From Plantago major (lineage: Eukaryota > Streptophyta > Magnoliopsida > Lamiales > Plantaginaceae): a DNA stretch of 64,000 nt. Below the pieces are notes generated by a model, which made no database searches, had not been told where the DNA came from, and saw only the letters and a list, made by a program, of their open reading frames with translations. The position numbers and the translations under genes were made by a program. Location: the NCBI GenBank assembly GCA_026545765.1, contig CM048843.1, positions 88,227,050-88,291,049 on the forward strand. Direction: 5' to 3'. Within the stretch, counting starts at the first letter, position 1. Each line of letters starts with the position of its first letter. Shown here one piece after another: positions 11,626 through 23,940 of the stretch.

Positions 11626-12339
11626 GGCCCTGTTTAGCAAAACTAGCTGAAAAGCTAGCTGGTAGCTGATTAATTAGCTGGTAGCTGAATAAGTAGCTGA
11701 AAAGCTATTCAGCTAGATGATTAACTAGCTGAAAAGCTAGTTGATTTTAATGTAGGTGTTTAGAAAATTAGCTGATAAACTAGCTTGTATTTTATAAAAT
11801 GACATAAAAGGGTATTACTTTTATTTTTCTAAATAATAGTACATCACATTTTTGTCTAATTATTTGAATATATATTCAATGTACTTTTCACCGCCACTTT
11901 AATAACATCATTGAAAATTATCAGAAGTTGAAAATAAATATTCGTTGAGCATTCTAACTTAATACGGAAAAAAAATTAGTAACTTATGCAATTAAGTTGT
12001 AAATAAGTACACAAAATTATAACAAAGGTTCCAACAAATATAAAATATAAGTCATCTATTGAGAAAAGTAACTAAGCTAGATCATCACTTTCCCATATCA
12101 AATCTGCAATGTTGTCACGGATTACTTTATTTAATTTATGTTAGGGATATTTTCGGAATAAAAAGATAACAAGTAGCTTTTTTTTTTTTTTTTTTTTAAG
12201 CTAACCTGGGTAGCTTCTTCAACCAGCTAGCTGATTTAAAAAGCTGCGCGTTCACGTAACAAGCTTTTTACTAGTCAATGGTAAAAAAAAAGCTAATGGA
12301 ACTGAAAAGCTAGCTGGAAAGCTAGTGGTAAACAGGGCC
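11626..12339. mobile_element. Tourist/PIF-Harbinger- or hAT-like non-autonomous element
   Basis: Left end GGCCCTGTTTAGCAAAACTAGCTG and right end CTAGTGGTAAACAGGGCC are imperfect inverted repeats. The subterminal parts hold many AAGCTAGCTGG copies on both sides. Length is 714 bp with no coding potential. ATA flanks both ends, which could be a 3-bp target duplication (PIF/Harbinger style), though AT richness makes this weak. Confidence 0.7.
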
Positions 12340-15300
12340 ATAGTTAGTACGGAATAAAAGTCGTAGATTTAGGTAGCCAATCGCCCTAATTAAAACATGT
12401 GCGTTTGAAGTTTAACTACTAATTGCGTAGTTAATTTTATAACTTTTGTTTTAATTTTTAGAGCTTAATGTTTGAAACACAATTGATCAAGGAAAAAGTA
12501 AAACTTGACTATTTCTAAAGTGAAACAACCCTTTAAGACTGAGGTATTAGCTTAGAGTAAATATGTTTCTTTAATTTTTGAAATATGACTTATTTTTTTA
12601 AATGCATACTAGTACTAATTGAGTACGAAGTGATTAATTAAAATCGGTGTCGCATTGCAATTTGCACACCATTGTCGACTTTTGAGGAGTATGATATGAT
12701 ATCATATGATATGAAGTATTCCACAATCGTCACCATACATGACATAATTGGGTACGTCAAAAAGTTAACATAAATCTGTTAATTCTAGAAGCACATAATT
12801 AAATGCACTGATTGATTTCTTACATACCCGACTTTGGTTTAAATGTACCACATTTAAACAGCTAAGGTTTAGAGTTTGAATTCGTGAGAAAGGGGGGCTT
12901 GACCTCAAAACACCATTAATAAGTTCGAGCTCGAATCGTTTGAAAAGAACGAGTTCGGACTTACTGATTAAATGGAAATAATTGTATTATTTCGACAAGT
13001 CTAATGAATTTGCAGTGTGGACTGAATCATAGCGAGTTTTAAATCAATTGATCATTTATGAATTAAAACAAATGAGTGTATCAAGAACTAAACGAGTCGA
13101 GTTATACTGGCCTCGATAAGAAATTGAGCTTGAAAAAGAGTTCGAATTCGACTCCATTATTATATCAAGGGAATCGAGTAGTCTAACCAATTACGTTTCA
13201 AGTCGAACCGAAACCAAACTATATATTGAGTTGAAATGCATGATGAATGTTACCGAAATTTGTTAAAGACGAAGTAAGTTTATTTTCTCTTTTTTTTTTT
13301 ATTTCTATTCCTTTTCTACTTTTATCTTTTTTATTATTTTTCATTTTTTTTGAATATTTCTATATGATAATAATTATATGTAGAAATAGAAATATACTTA
13401 TACATTACTTCTAAAATTTAAAATACATATTAAAATCACACTTGTAAAATGTAGTATTTTAATTGTTGTAATTTTCATTTTCAATTATTTTAATTTTCAA
13501 TTTCAAGTATTGTAATTTTCAATTTTAAGTATTGTAGTTTTTTTTAAGTAATGTAATTTTTATTTTCAAGTAATATATTTAAAAAACATTAGTGTGATTT
13601 TGTTATAATTAATTAACAACATTTAAAATAAAGTCAAGAATAAAGTTTAAAAGGAAATGAGAAAAGAAAATGAAATGAATAATTAAGTTTGAAAGAAATG
13701 TTAAAAGAAAATAGATTTTGGGCCTCACTGTTGGAGTAGAGAATTGTGGAGAGTTGCAAAATGAGTTGCAGTGAGTGGAATGCTGACGTGGCGGAGAGAG
13801 TGGGTTGCAGAGAGTTGCAACTGCTGGAGATGGACTTATGGAGAACGCCTTAGTCCATCTCCAGCAGTTACTTATTGCGTTGTTTGGAGTCAATTCACAT
13901 CAGGTATGTTATCGAATTTTACCTTCTCTGTTTTCGACAATAGGGAGCTCGATATCTTATGTGTTACTGGGCAAAATCGAAAATAGCATTAGTTGTCTTT
14001 CTTTTTGGATGCAAAATCGAAAAATATCTCATCTCGATCGAGATCCAAATGCTCTGAATCAGGTGGTCCATCGTACCATCACACGACCTTTCCCGCGAAC
14101 TTTGATAAGCTTGTTTTGGGTTCGGGCTTCATGTATAGCCATTTGCGTTCGGGCTTTATGAAAGGTTTGAGAAACTTTCTGAGTGTCATTCTTGCATCGT
14201 TGAGATCTATTGCGGGATTGGCAAGATAATATGCAAGATTGATCAACTTAGAGCTCTGTTTAAATTGGAAAGTAAATTGTTATTTTTAATTTTGTACTGA
14301 TAACTTTGTAAAAGGCTTGAGCTTTCTTTTAGAAAGATGGTATTATATAAAATCTTCTGCTACAATGAAAAATGCCTCTTGTTTGATATATTGTCGAATG
14401 GCCAATCTGTTGGCTCCGTGAATAGCTATTGGTCTTCTCTTTATGTTAAGAGTGTCATTTAGCACATTTCTCTTCAGTCAGATGCCTGGGGCTTTACTTG
14501 GTGTTTTAGATGTTATTAGAAATGAGGTGATTAGATGAGGTTTAGCAGCTACAGGTGTTAGCTTGTTTATTTGAGATACTCGTTTGCCTAGCTTCAATCT
14601 CAGTTAGCTTGAATGGATTTGGGGCGAAACCTAAATGCTTGAGCCTGGTAATCTAATTTAATCAATTCATATATGATATGATATGAGCCTGGTAGTCTAA
14701 TTTAATCAATCCATATAGTGCCCAATGCTTGAGATTTATGCATGGCATTAGCATTACTTGCCCATACTCCATTTTCCATCTTTATTATGTCAATGACCTG
14801 GAATATACAACTACTATGTTAATTCCACCGTAAAGGATATAGGCACAAAAACCATAACTAATAGCGTGATTGCTTGCAGAAAATCTCAAAGATGGATCGC
14901 ATGGTGGTTATTTCCACAATGCATTATTTTCCTATAGCAGAAGCAGGATGGAAGAGCATGAATTTATAATTGTAAGATGGGTAGGTGAGTTCAACTCTCT
15001 TTTTTAAATCTTCCAATCAGAAACTATTGTTCTTTTCAATTTCTCATAGTTGTGACTTGTCAATTAATAATGTGTAATTACGTGTTACTAGACTTTTGCA
15101 TGAATTTACTGAGTTGTTTCTAATATTAAAAAAGATGTATTTGACTGCAGTTATAAAAGACTTGTGGGACGGACTCCAATTGCTGCTTCAGTTCCAAACT
15201 TTTGATGATGTTATGTAGATTTAGAGTTTGTACTTAACTTAAAAGTACCGCATGAAAAGGACCTCATCGAAGAATCAAATACAAAGCAATTTTGAAGCCT

Positions 15301-15369
15301 ATCATTTCATGAATAATATAAAACAAAGTTGATTAATTAACTTGATACGCTCACATGCGTAACACTGTG
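12340..15369. other. Gene-free repeat-rich stretch
   Basis: No recognisable coding region. It holds a perfect 18-bp inverted repeat (13819-13836 and 13852-13869) and a tandem pair of a ~45-bp unit containing GAGCCTGGTA.TCTAATTTAATCAAT (about 14642-14720). The open stretches at 13609-13893, 13805-14161 and 13993-14229 carry no known motif. Confidence 0.4.
13819..13869. repeat. Perfect 18-bp inverted repeat with 15-nt loop
   Basis: Arms contain CTGCTGGAGATGGACT and its exact complement. GAGATGGACT-type ends are common at MITE termini, so this may be two element ends in head-to-head contact or a very short MITE. Confidence 0.6.
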
Positions 15370-15926
15370 TTGGCCAAATAGATGATTCTCTGATCGACAA
15401 GTTCCCAGGGCAGATATTCGAGTTCTACAGCACAGACCTAGCACAAGACACTACCCAGCAGACACACTATTAGGATTTTCTCAATGCTACAGACGTACCG
15501 GGACTCCCATAGCACGTCCTAAGGCAAAAGGTGAACTGTCCGATAATGATGTTGGGAAATCTAAATGCGGCAGAAGGATTTGCAACGGGACAAGGATGGT
15601 AGTAAAAGAGCTGGGGAAACGAATCATAGGCACGACAATAGCTTCTGGAGAGCACAGAGGAAAGTATGTTATGATACCAAGGATATCACTGGAGCTGAAA
15701 GACAATCTCAAATGTCTAATACCTTTCACGAGGAAGCAATTTCCAATAAGGTTATGCTTTGCAATGACGATAAACAAGGCACACAGGGACAAACGCTGGA
15801 AAAAGTTGGGATCTATTTGCCACAGCCAGTCTTCTCACATGGACAATTGTATGTTGCGTTGTCAAGAGCATGGAGATCATATGCGATCAGGGTACTGATT
15901 AGGCCGCCTACGGTATACATTTTATA
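15370..15926 (+). pseudogene. Helitron-type PIF1-like helicase C-terminus, decayed
   Basis: Successive frames give the order of motifs of the Helitron helicase C-terminus: IDKFPG (15384 on), a MMLGNLN...GFCNGTRM block (15550-15600), VVKELGKRIIGTTI, IPRISLELKDN, PFTRKQFPIRLCFAMTINKA, and, after a frame change, GQTLEKVGIYLPQPVFSHGQ, LYVALSRA and IRVLI. There is a stop near 15505 and a shift near 15780, so it is a relic. A possible Helitron 3' end (small ACGCT/AGCGT hairpin near 16033-16050 followed by CTAGT at about 16069) lies downstream. Confidence 0.75.
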
Positions 15927-16075
15927 ACATTAACAAACTTTGACAATTAAACATGAGTTTAAATAGATATCATTAGAATTGCACTCAAGTAGGTAAAGTA
16001 TAACTAAGCAAACCATAGAGCAGGACTGAAATACGCTGCTTCACAAGCGTAGCGTGTGACGTAGTTTCTAGTGTG

Positions 16076-16078
<3 letters not shown>

Positions 16079-16115
<37 letters not shown>

Positions 16116-16148
16116 AATATTATAATATATATATATATATATATATAT
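16079..16148. repeat. (AT)n microsatellite, two tracts
   Basis: AT dinucleotide runs at about 16079-16113 and 16124-16148, separated by a short interruption. Confidence 0.9.
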
Positions 16149-16402
16149 TTAAACTTATACTTAGTTAATTAAAAATTCAATCATAATATATGTTAATTAT
16201 ATGAGTAATTAATGAAAATATAATTTTTGGTGATTATAATGGTGGAAGTAGTGGGAGATGATGTGCAAACTCCCTTCTTTTTTTCTTTTCCTTTTTAGCT
16301 TTATTTTTATAGGTGAAATATTTGAAATCAAAATTAATCAATTAGTCAAAATTAAATTGATTGGTGTAACAACTACCTTTGGGTAGTTCTCTTTTAGAAT
16401 AG

Positions 16403-16404
<2 letters not shown>

Positions 16405-16497
<93 letters not shown>
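16405..16497. repeat. (TA)n microsatellite, ~92 bp
   Basis: An uninterrupted alternating TA run of over 90 bases. Confidence 0.95.
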
Positions 16498-16500
<3 letters not shown>

Positions 16501-16534
16501 TTTATCATTTTACGACTTTTATATATGTAAATTA

Positions 16535-16575
<41 letters not shown>
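16535..16575. repeat. (TTA)n microsatellite
   Basis: About 13 copies of ATT/TTA just before the LINE insertion. Confidence 0.95.
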
Positions 16576-16577
<2 letters not shown>

Positions 16578-16619
16578 AGTCTATCTATTATAAGAGAGTA
16601 CGCTTTGAAGGTTTGGTAC

Positions 16620-17320
16620 CAATCTTCAGAAATGAAGATCTTGACCAAAACAAGTTTCATAACCAACTTCTGGAACTCTTAAGTGATCATAAAGCAGTTT
16701 ACCTTCCAAAAAAGGAAAAAAATCACCAAGCCTCTTGTTTGTAAATGGAAGAGTTCTTCTTCCTTTCACACTTTAAACATTGATAGATCTTGTTTAAATA
16801 ACGGGCATGCCGGAGCAGGAGCTATCATTAGAGATAAACAAGGAAACTTTGTAAAAGCTAGTGCAACTTTTCTAGGAATTACGAACCATAACTTTACTGA
16901 AATTATGACCCTTAAACTCGGACTATCTCTTTGCAAACAAGCAAATCTAGAATCAATTGTGATAGAGACTGATTCAAATTTTTTATTATATCTTGTCTTA
17001 ACAGGCAGGTTGCAGCCACCAGCAGATCATACTTGATGATATCATAAAACAAATGGAGATGCTATCACATTTGGAGATATCTTTTGTCTTTCGTGAAGAA
17101 AATTCAGTAGCAGATCTCTTCACCAAGGAAGCAAGTAACATGACTTTTGGCAAATCTCAAGAGCCAAGTAGTAGTAGTACTAATGTAGTTTCATTACATT
17201 TTGTTTGGGACATTTGCCCGAAGTGGCTTTCTGATGTAATCACTAAAGACTCGACATGCACTATTAGACTCATACCTATTTATATTTAATATTAATGCAT
17301 TTTCAGTTAAAAAAAAAAAA
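16620..17320 (+). mobile_element. 5'-truncated LINE (RNase H end) with target-site duplication
   Basis: The insertion ends in a run of A (17309-17320) and is flanked by the same 10-12 bases, GGTTTGGTAC (16610-16619 and 17321-17330). This is the mark of target-primed reverse transcription. The coding relic is the RNase H domain of plant LINEs: GHAGAGAIIRDKQGNFVKA (near 16804-16860), a TEIMTLKLGL stretch, VIETDSN, then after a 1-nt frame shift near 17030, FVFREENSVADLFTKEA. The start of the insertion lies inside the 3' part of the element, so most of the reverse transcriptase is missing. Confidence 0.85.
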
Positions 17321-17330
17321 GGTTTGGTAC

Positions 17331-20300
17331 GAAGTGAATTTTTAAATTTGGCCTTTAAAATAAAAGTTGTGATGAAGTGTGTGACCTGATTTCCAGATTT
17401 GCCATTCCAAATGCCATCTTCTTCACTCTCTTTAGCCTTTACCGAAGCTACAGAAACTGACGGGAGTTCAATAGGTTTAAACGCATGTTTCCCATCAATG
17501 ATTAGTAATAGTATACCTTTGTGTTTCATGTGGTTATGGCTTGTTTCTCTGCTGAAGATCCGTTTGCCACTGGTATGTATTGTATTCTACTGCTATGTTT
17601 TCCCTTTTCTCATGTTTCTCTGAATTGTTATGAAGATTGAATGTTACCTGACTTCTGATGCGCAGGACTATCAAGTTCGATTTTTAGGGACATTCATGCC
17701 CACCAAGTGTTTGTTTTATTTCCTGAACCAGATTTCAGTTATTCATTACGTATCATCAAAAGAAAACAAACCCATGATTTAGCTTAGATTGGCAAATTTC
17801 AACAGAAATAGCTAGAGTTCATCTAATTATGAACAATATTTCCGGTGAGTGTTTGATTTCTCAGTTCTGTTGTTTCTAATATGCTACTGCACACCAGCAT
17901 TTATGTGGAGTCCTACTGTAATTTTCCCTCTTCTTTCTGCGCTTTTCTTCTTGTGTACACCTAGATGTGAGTTTGGTCATGCATGTGTAGTATGAGTTGT
18001 TATAAACGTTGAATTGAACAACAACAGAGTTACAGAGATATAATTCACTTACTGTGGCATTTTGAGGGACATGACCACCAGGTGTTTATTGAAATTCCTG
18101 AACCAAGTTTCAATGATTAGATTATGAAAGTGCAGATGTGCAGCTGTTTAAGTTATTGTTGTAGCAACAGGGCTATGACTGTTGCAGCAACAATGGCTAT
18201 AACAGTATCAGTTCAGAAAATCTGCACTTTAGAGGACTTTATTGATAATGCCTTTTTTCACTAACTATAACCTAGTTCCACGGATCTGAGTTTGTGTTTT
18301 CAGATAGGAATCGACTTATATTCAAGAAAGCCATGGAGTCTTAGAAGACAAGATACAAGGACTCTTGGAAGTCAAGATCTTATGGACTCCTAGAAGATTG
18401 GATTATATGAACTCTTGAAGATAAGGATGAGCAACAAGATCTGATTGGACCTACGTTTTTCTACACTATATATACAAGATCAAGGCCATCACAAAGAGTG
18501 TGCAAGTATAGAGCAATCATATACATCATTCTCTCTTTACTTGTAACCGTTTTTACTAGTCTTTGAAGTATCTAGTTTAGGTGGTTTGGAATAGTTAGCT
18601 ATTCCGACTAGCTTTTCGTAAATCCTCTTATTTTAGTGGATATTTGCCTTGGCCACAGTAGGTATATTTATATACCTGCTAGAAATCATCTTGTTTGCTG
18701 TTCACTTTTACATATTTACGTTGTGCAAGTGATTGTTCCTGTCACTGTGACACCAACTGTTGTAGTAACATTGCTACTAACAGTGGTGTTTCAGTAAGAA
18801 GTGCAAAGTCTAGGTCCGTACATTCTTACAGATTATTTCCGTTTTGAATTAATTCATGGATCATATGTCTAATCAAAGGGGAAGCTTTGTTTGATTTCTC
18901 ATTTCTATTGTTACGGAAATTTTACTTAATGTCATATGTGAGTGATGATCAAATTATATTGGTGAAGCTTTAATGTGAAGTTAGATGTTGGTACCGAATG
19001 GTGTATGGTTCAAACATAATTTGGTATAAACAAGAAATCATTGTCAGATTCTTAACTCAATTCCTTGGAACTTGGTTTAAAATGAAATGGTGTTTCGTGG
19101 ATGAGCAAACTCTACTAATTACATTTTGTGTAAGGTGAAACAATTGAGCTATGAACTATAGTTGGCAACTAGGAAACAAAGGACGAAAATTCATGCTAAG
19201 AGTTGGAATAATGAATCCATGCCCGATTATAGCCTCAGATGTTTTCCCAACTTACTGATGGGTGTGGTTCTTTCTATATAATTGTCTTCCTAGGACCTGT
19301 TAATAGTAGCTTCTATTAACATTCATCTTTTTGGCACATTGGTTTCTTGGAGCGTTTGTAAGAGTTATGGTCATAGGTTAGGTGTGTATCAATAAATTTA
19401 AGGTTCGGTGGATGTTTAGTTTTACATGTAAGAGATTAGGTTAGTGCAGATTAATTATAGGATTTTATTTAGAATGTTCTGTAAAAGTTGGAGGGGAGAC
19501 AGGAAAAGAGTCTCATATTCATAGCAATAATATCTTTGGTACACAATTCCATTGTTTTTAATAGGAGCTACATTTGGTATATAAAGCATGGACTCACCAC
19601 TTCCTATGTTCTGACTATTACTGATCCTTTGGGGACTACTATGAGATCTTTGGTTGTTTTTATCTAACTGTGAAGGCTACATAGACTTGATATGATCTTG
19701 TGGTGTTATTTATATATCTTACTGCTACTTTGGGAGGATCTTATATCGCTTATTGGTATTGATCGTGCATGTTTTGATTGTTTTGTTAGGGAGCTTTTTG
19801 TGTGGCTTGCCCTCCCTACACACCACTTTTGGTCAAGAAATTAACATGTTCAGTAGAATCATATCTCCAAGATTGATGAATCTTCTAACAGTTCAGAATT
19901 TATTGACAAAAGTTCGGAATTTATATAGAAGAAAGGAAGACTAAAATTCAAGGATACTCCATTGGAAGCAAAATGTTGTGCTGCTAATTTTGGAAAAGCT
20001 TGTTGTTGTTGGCATGGTAATCTTGTACCTAACGTTGGAGATACTCCATTACTTGAAGTTGTATGGGTCTAGTGTTCTTATGAACTCCCATAAACTACTT
20101 CCTTTTGCTGTATCTAATATGAACAAAAATAAAAAAAAGGATGTTCGGTGAATTTGAATTTTACAAGATTATTTATTGGTAAAGAAGTATCTCAATTAGA
20201 TCTAAAAGCTTTCTATCTATGTTAAACTCATCAGTAAATAGTTATTTGTTTAACATGTATGATGATTTTTATAGCTAGCAGATTACTTTAAAGTAGGCGG

Positions 20301-20488
20301 TGAGATTGATAATCATTTATTTGGATAAGATTCCATAGACATATACGTATATGCAGATGCAAGTCAAATTGGTCTGCAACAATTTGTATTTTGTAATGTT
20401 AAATTCTATTCAACAAGTAAAAATAAAGTTTTTTCATCACGCATCACATTCAAGAAAATATAATACCCTGCACGGACCAGTTTGAAGA
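17331..20488. other. Gene-free stretch with a possible solo LTR
   Basis: No coding region with a known motif; small open stretches at 17399-17623 and 19753-19944 are not recognised. A sequence near 17683-17750 (GGGACAT...CACCA.GTGTTT...CCTGAACCA) is repeated in diverged form near 18067-18115, hinting at an old local duplication. Confidence 0.4.
18140..18800 (+). mobile_element. Possible solo LTR
   Basis: Both edges carry clusters of GTTGTAGCAAC-like palindromes (18157-18200 and 18756-18785). Between them is a TATA-like CTATATATACAAG (18469-18481) followed by a CTCTCTTTACTTG pyrimidine stretch, the layout of a promoter-bearing LTR. No clean TG...CA ends or target duplication could be fixed. 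Confidence 0.35.
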
Positions 20489-20964
20489 CTATTCATAGTA
20501 AGTTAGTAAAAACGAACCAAAGGCTACGACGGAGAGGTGGAGAAATCTGCTGTAACGAATTCCGGGTTGGGGAGAAGATTCGTGCAGGTCGAAGCCACGT
20601 AGTGTAGAGTTGCCAAAAATATGCCATGGAGAGACAAACCACGCCCCACGTCCTGATTTATCATTTCTAATCAATATTCGCGGATAAAATAAATACATAC
20701 TATCGTACTAGGATCGAGATTACTTAGAATTTACCATGCATCCGAGTGAAATGAAAGCAGTGGGAAGAAGAAAAGCCTGAAATCCAATGCCAGAACACAA
20801 CAGATGAGCCATAGCAGTGAACGCATTGCCCTTTCTGGATTCGGTAACCCGTAGCCACGCATCCTCAGGGACACACTCCGTTCGCCTGCCTGAAAACTCA
20901 ACATCTCCTACAGATATGCTTCTTTGTAAATATATACATCACTATCATTTACCATTTCTGTCAT
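20489..20964 (-). pseudogene. Truncated, frameshifted copy of the lysine/histidine transporter-like gene
   Basis: A possible ATG at 20964 is followed by a stop in its own frame. Another frame gives VGDVEFSGRR, PEDAWLRVTESRKGNAF and LLCSGIGFQAFLLPTAF, the exon 1 signature of the permease at 4181-6001. An intron-like gap follows, then SMAYFWQLYTTW and, in another frame, DLHESSPQPGIRYSRFLHL, the exon 2 signature. Exons 3 and 4 are absent. It is on the same strand as the intact gene and about 15 kb away, so it is a broken tandem paralogue. Confidence 0.85.
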
Positions 20965-21462
20965 GACTGTTAGAAGTCTGTGAAGATTCTTTCTTTCTTA
21001 CACTGTTTGACTCTTCCTTTTTCTAATGTGTAGAAGAGTATATACAACTAGTCAAGTCACAAGTGAATGACAAGTACGTACTAGATGTCAAGTACATGGT
21101 TGTTGTTAGTTTTGTTGGGTTATTTACATAAACATCCCCGGATAATTGACATATTACATACAAACCACCGGTGAGTTAGTTTATCATACATTTTGATCAA
21201 TGCCGGGGCGCCCCTAACAGCTCCATCCAGCTCTGATATGGAGCAGCTCCGACGAGTAATTTGTTGGGGGCAGTTTTGACTAATTCAAACCACATCTCTT
21301 TTTTTTTTTCTTATGTTTTTTGTATTTTTTTTCTTGTTTTCCTTAATTTTAATTTTTTTTAATTGAACTTTTTTCAAACAATGGACATTTTTGTCTTTGC
21401 AAAATATTTGTTATGTTGGTTAGTGGGTTTATTTTTATTGACAGGGTGAAAATGAAATAAAC

Positions 21463-21723
21463 TACTCCGTACGTCCCAAACCAAATGTTCCATTTTGACT
21501 TATTGCAGTCAACTTTTTTCAACTTTGACTGCGATTTAATCTTAAATCGTAAATGTAAAATGTCCAATTAAATTATATAATTAAAGTTTTGAAAGTAAAT
21601 TTTCATTATATAATTTAATTGAATATTTTACATTTACGATTTAATTTTAAACAATAGTCAAAGTTTAAAAATGTTGACTGCAAAAAGTCAAAATGAGACA
21701 TTTTGTCGGGGATGGAGGGAGTA
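21463..21723. mobile_element. Stowaway-like MITE
   Basis: Left TACTCCGTACGTCCCAAACC and right GTCGGGGATGGAGGGAGTA. Inside, TTTTGACTTATTGCAGTCAAC is mirrored by GTTGACTGCAAAAAGTCAAAA, and AAATTATATAATTAAAG by the inverted block near 21600-21625. Confidence 0.75.
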
Positions 21724-21785
21724 ACATATATTGTCATGTAATATATCAATTTATCTAGAGTAGATTTGTGTAAATAACCTTTAGT

Positions 21786-22085
21786 TTCCTCCTTCCCGTT
21801 TTATATATCCCATTGAATTTATGGTCAAGAAAATAATGAAAATTGGAAGATTTGAATGGGAAAACAATAAAAAATGGTGGTTGATAAAATGAAAAGTTGA
21901 GTATTATTTAAATGAAAAATAATAAATAATGAATAAAAAATATATCGGGGTTGTTAACGTTGTAAATATGATTATATTGGAAGGGTAGTAACAAAGTCGG
22001 TTATAGAATTTCATTGTCAAAAGTTGAAAAGAAAAGTTTTAAGTGTGACAATAAAATGATATATAAAATGAGAAATTTGGAGCGG
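21786..22085. mobile_element. Decayed MITE related to 7230-7542
   Basis: Left CCTCCTTCCCGTTTTATATATC and right GATATATAAAATGAGAAATTTGGAGCGG are imperfect inverted copies. The interior matches the 7230-7542 element. Confidence 0.55.
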
Positions 22086-22093
22086 AATCAAAG

Positions 22094-23935
22094 TGTAGCG
22101 CCCTGATTTTAAAAGACGAATTAAGGAAAATAAAAATCGCACTCGTTCGTGAGTTTGAAAAATCGACGAACTTGAATTATAAAAATTTAAAAACGTAGTT
22201 TGACGCCTTAAACGTATTGAGACTTGACATGAAAATTCTTAGTTCTAATTCGTGACTTGGTAAAATATTGCAGCGGAATTATAAATAACATAAGTCTTGA
22301 AACAATACAGAGTCTTGCAAATCATAAACATAAAATAGTAAAAGTTGATTCCCACAATGATCACTGCTCCAGCAACGCTCCACTCCGATTAGCTCGGCTT
22401 CAAATACCTAAAATTGATATTTTAGCAAGGTTCAGTCGTGACCACTGACTGAGCAATTTCCATGACTTAAAGTTCTATCTTCATGTATTTTAAATCTTTT
22501 AATCTTGGTTAATGCAATGCAACCTTAAAACCTGACTTGACTCTGAACATTTGAACTTGTTCTTGAACTTATTGAAAATTAAACTTGAACTTTACTTTTA
22601 AACATGACTTGAAAATTAACTTGATCGTGAGCTTACTTGGCATTGTAAGGTACATCCCCAAATGGTGGCCATTTACTGGATAAATACGATTTGATTCTTT
22701 TAGATGGTGCGCTTAACTTGAATAGCCACAATTTGCTTTAATTCTAAGTCGATGGTGACCGCTTAACGATTTAATGATTCTTTTAGTGACCGCTTAACTT
22801 GATTAGCCATAATTTGCTAGGGAGACCTTACTAGCCCATTCTTGACAGACTTGAAAATCTATCTTTTACTTAAAATCTTATATACATTATGAGATACAAT
22901 ATGATATCATCAATCAACCACATCGAAATATAATAACATCACCAGAATCACAACCATGCCAATGTACCATCTAATACACAGTAACTAACAACCAGCTCAA
23001 GTAAATAAAATCTAGCAAAAGTATGCGTGATTAAGGTCCTAAAAAATTATATATAGGACAAGGGGATTTGAACATCGTACATGTATTCGTACACACTTCC
23101 ATAAACCAACAAGGTCCTGTAAAAATACAACTAGCCATATTCGGGCATGCAACAAGTATTAGAAGAACAAAATCTACCAAACTACCATTTAATTAACTAA
23201 CAGACTTTCAATTATACATGTATTAGCATATTAGTTTTATTGTCACAAACATCATGATCACTTGAGAGGAGAACACATAAAAGTACTACACAAAGTTATA
23301 TGGTTCAAGTGAATCTCCATATTGAAACACATAAACATTACACACTAACACGTGAAGCTATCCCATGATCAGAAATTAAGCAAATCTTCTTTTCAACACA
23401 TACAAACATTGAGATCATAACAATTGTGAAATCCCCAATGGAACTTGCAAATATCGCATATCATAGCATAGATTACAAACCAAATAATCGTGAATGAAAC
23501 CTTAGGGGAACTTGCCTTAAGAAAAACGAGTAAGAGGGATAAGATTTGAAAACTGTTCGACATCAAATTATGGATGATTCACTACTTCAAACAGTGATCC
23601 GTCCGGTGAAAGTATAGAAAGGTATGTTATAATCCTGCTCTCCAAAAATCAGCTCAATCGGACGGTTAACGAACCGGAAAACAATTTTAGAAGATGACTG
23701 CGTCTGGCAGAAAATTGGTGCGCGAAATAAAGTTTTTGCCAAGGGTTTTTCTTTGAAAATAATTAGGGTTAGGGCTATAATGGACTTTGTCAAAGAAAAT
23801 GGACTTAGGGTTTAGATAAGTGGCGAAATTTGGATAAAAAGCGCAAAAATGGTAACAACGCTATTTAACTCCGCTTTGACGGTCTGTTCGCTTTAAAACG
23901 TCTAAGTTCGAAATACGAATTTTTTTACTGTTACA
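22094..23935. mobile_element. Probable solo LTR of a Gypsy-type element
   Basis: Begins TGTAGCGCCCTGATTTTAAA and ends TTTTTTTACTGTTACA, so it has TG...CA edges with short inverted ends TGTA/TACA. It is flanked by CAAAG (22089-22093) and CAAAT (23936-23940), a 5-bp target duplication with one mismatch. About 1.84 kb, no coding frame. TGTAGCGCCC-type starts occur in large plant Gypsy LTRs; that assignment is from memory. Confidence 0.6.
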
Positions 23936-23940
23936 CAAAT

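Larger units (their letters stand above)
20965..22093. other. Intergenic with two MITEs
   Basis: Contains the two MITE-like elements listed below and no gene. Confidence 0.5.

Noticed and set aside
16496-16744. Frame with a tyrosine run
   Set aside because: Translation of the (TTA)n microsatellite.
17194-17623. Overlapping open frames on both strands after the LINE
   Set aside because: No motif, and they overlap each other antisense; likely chance.
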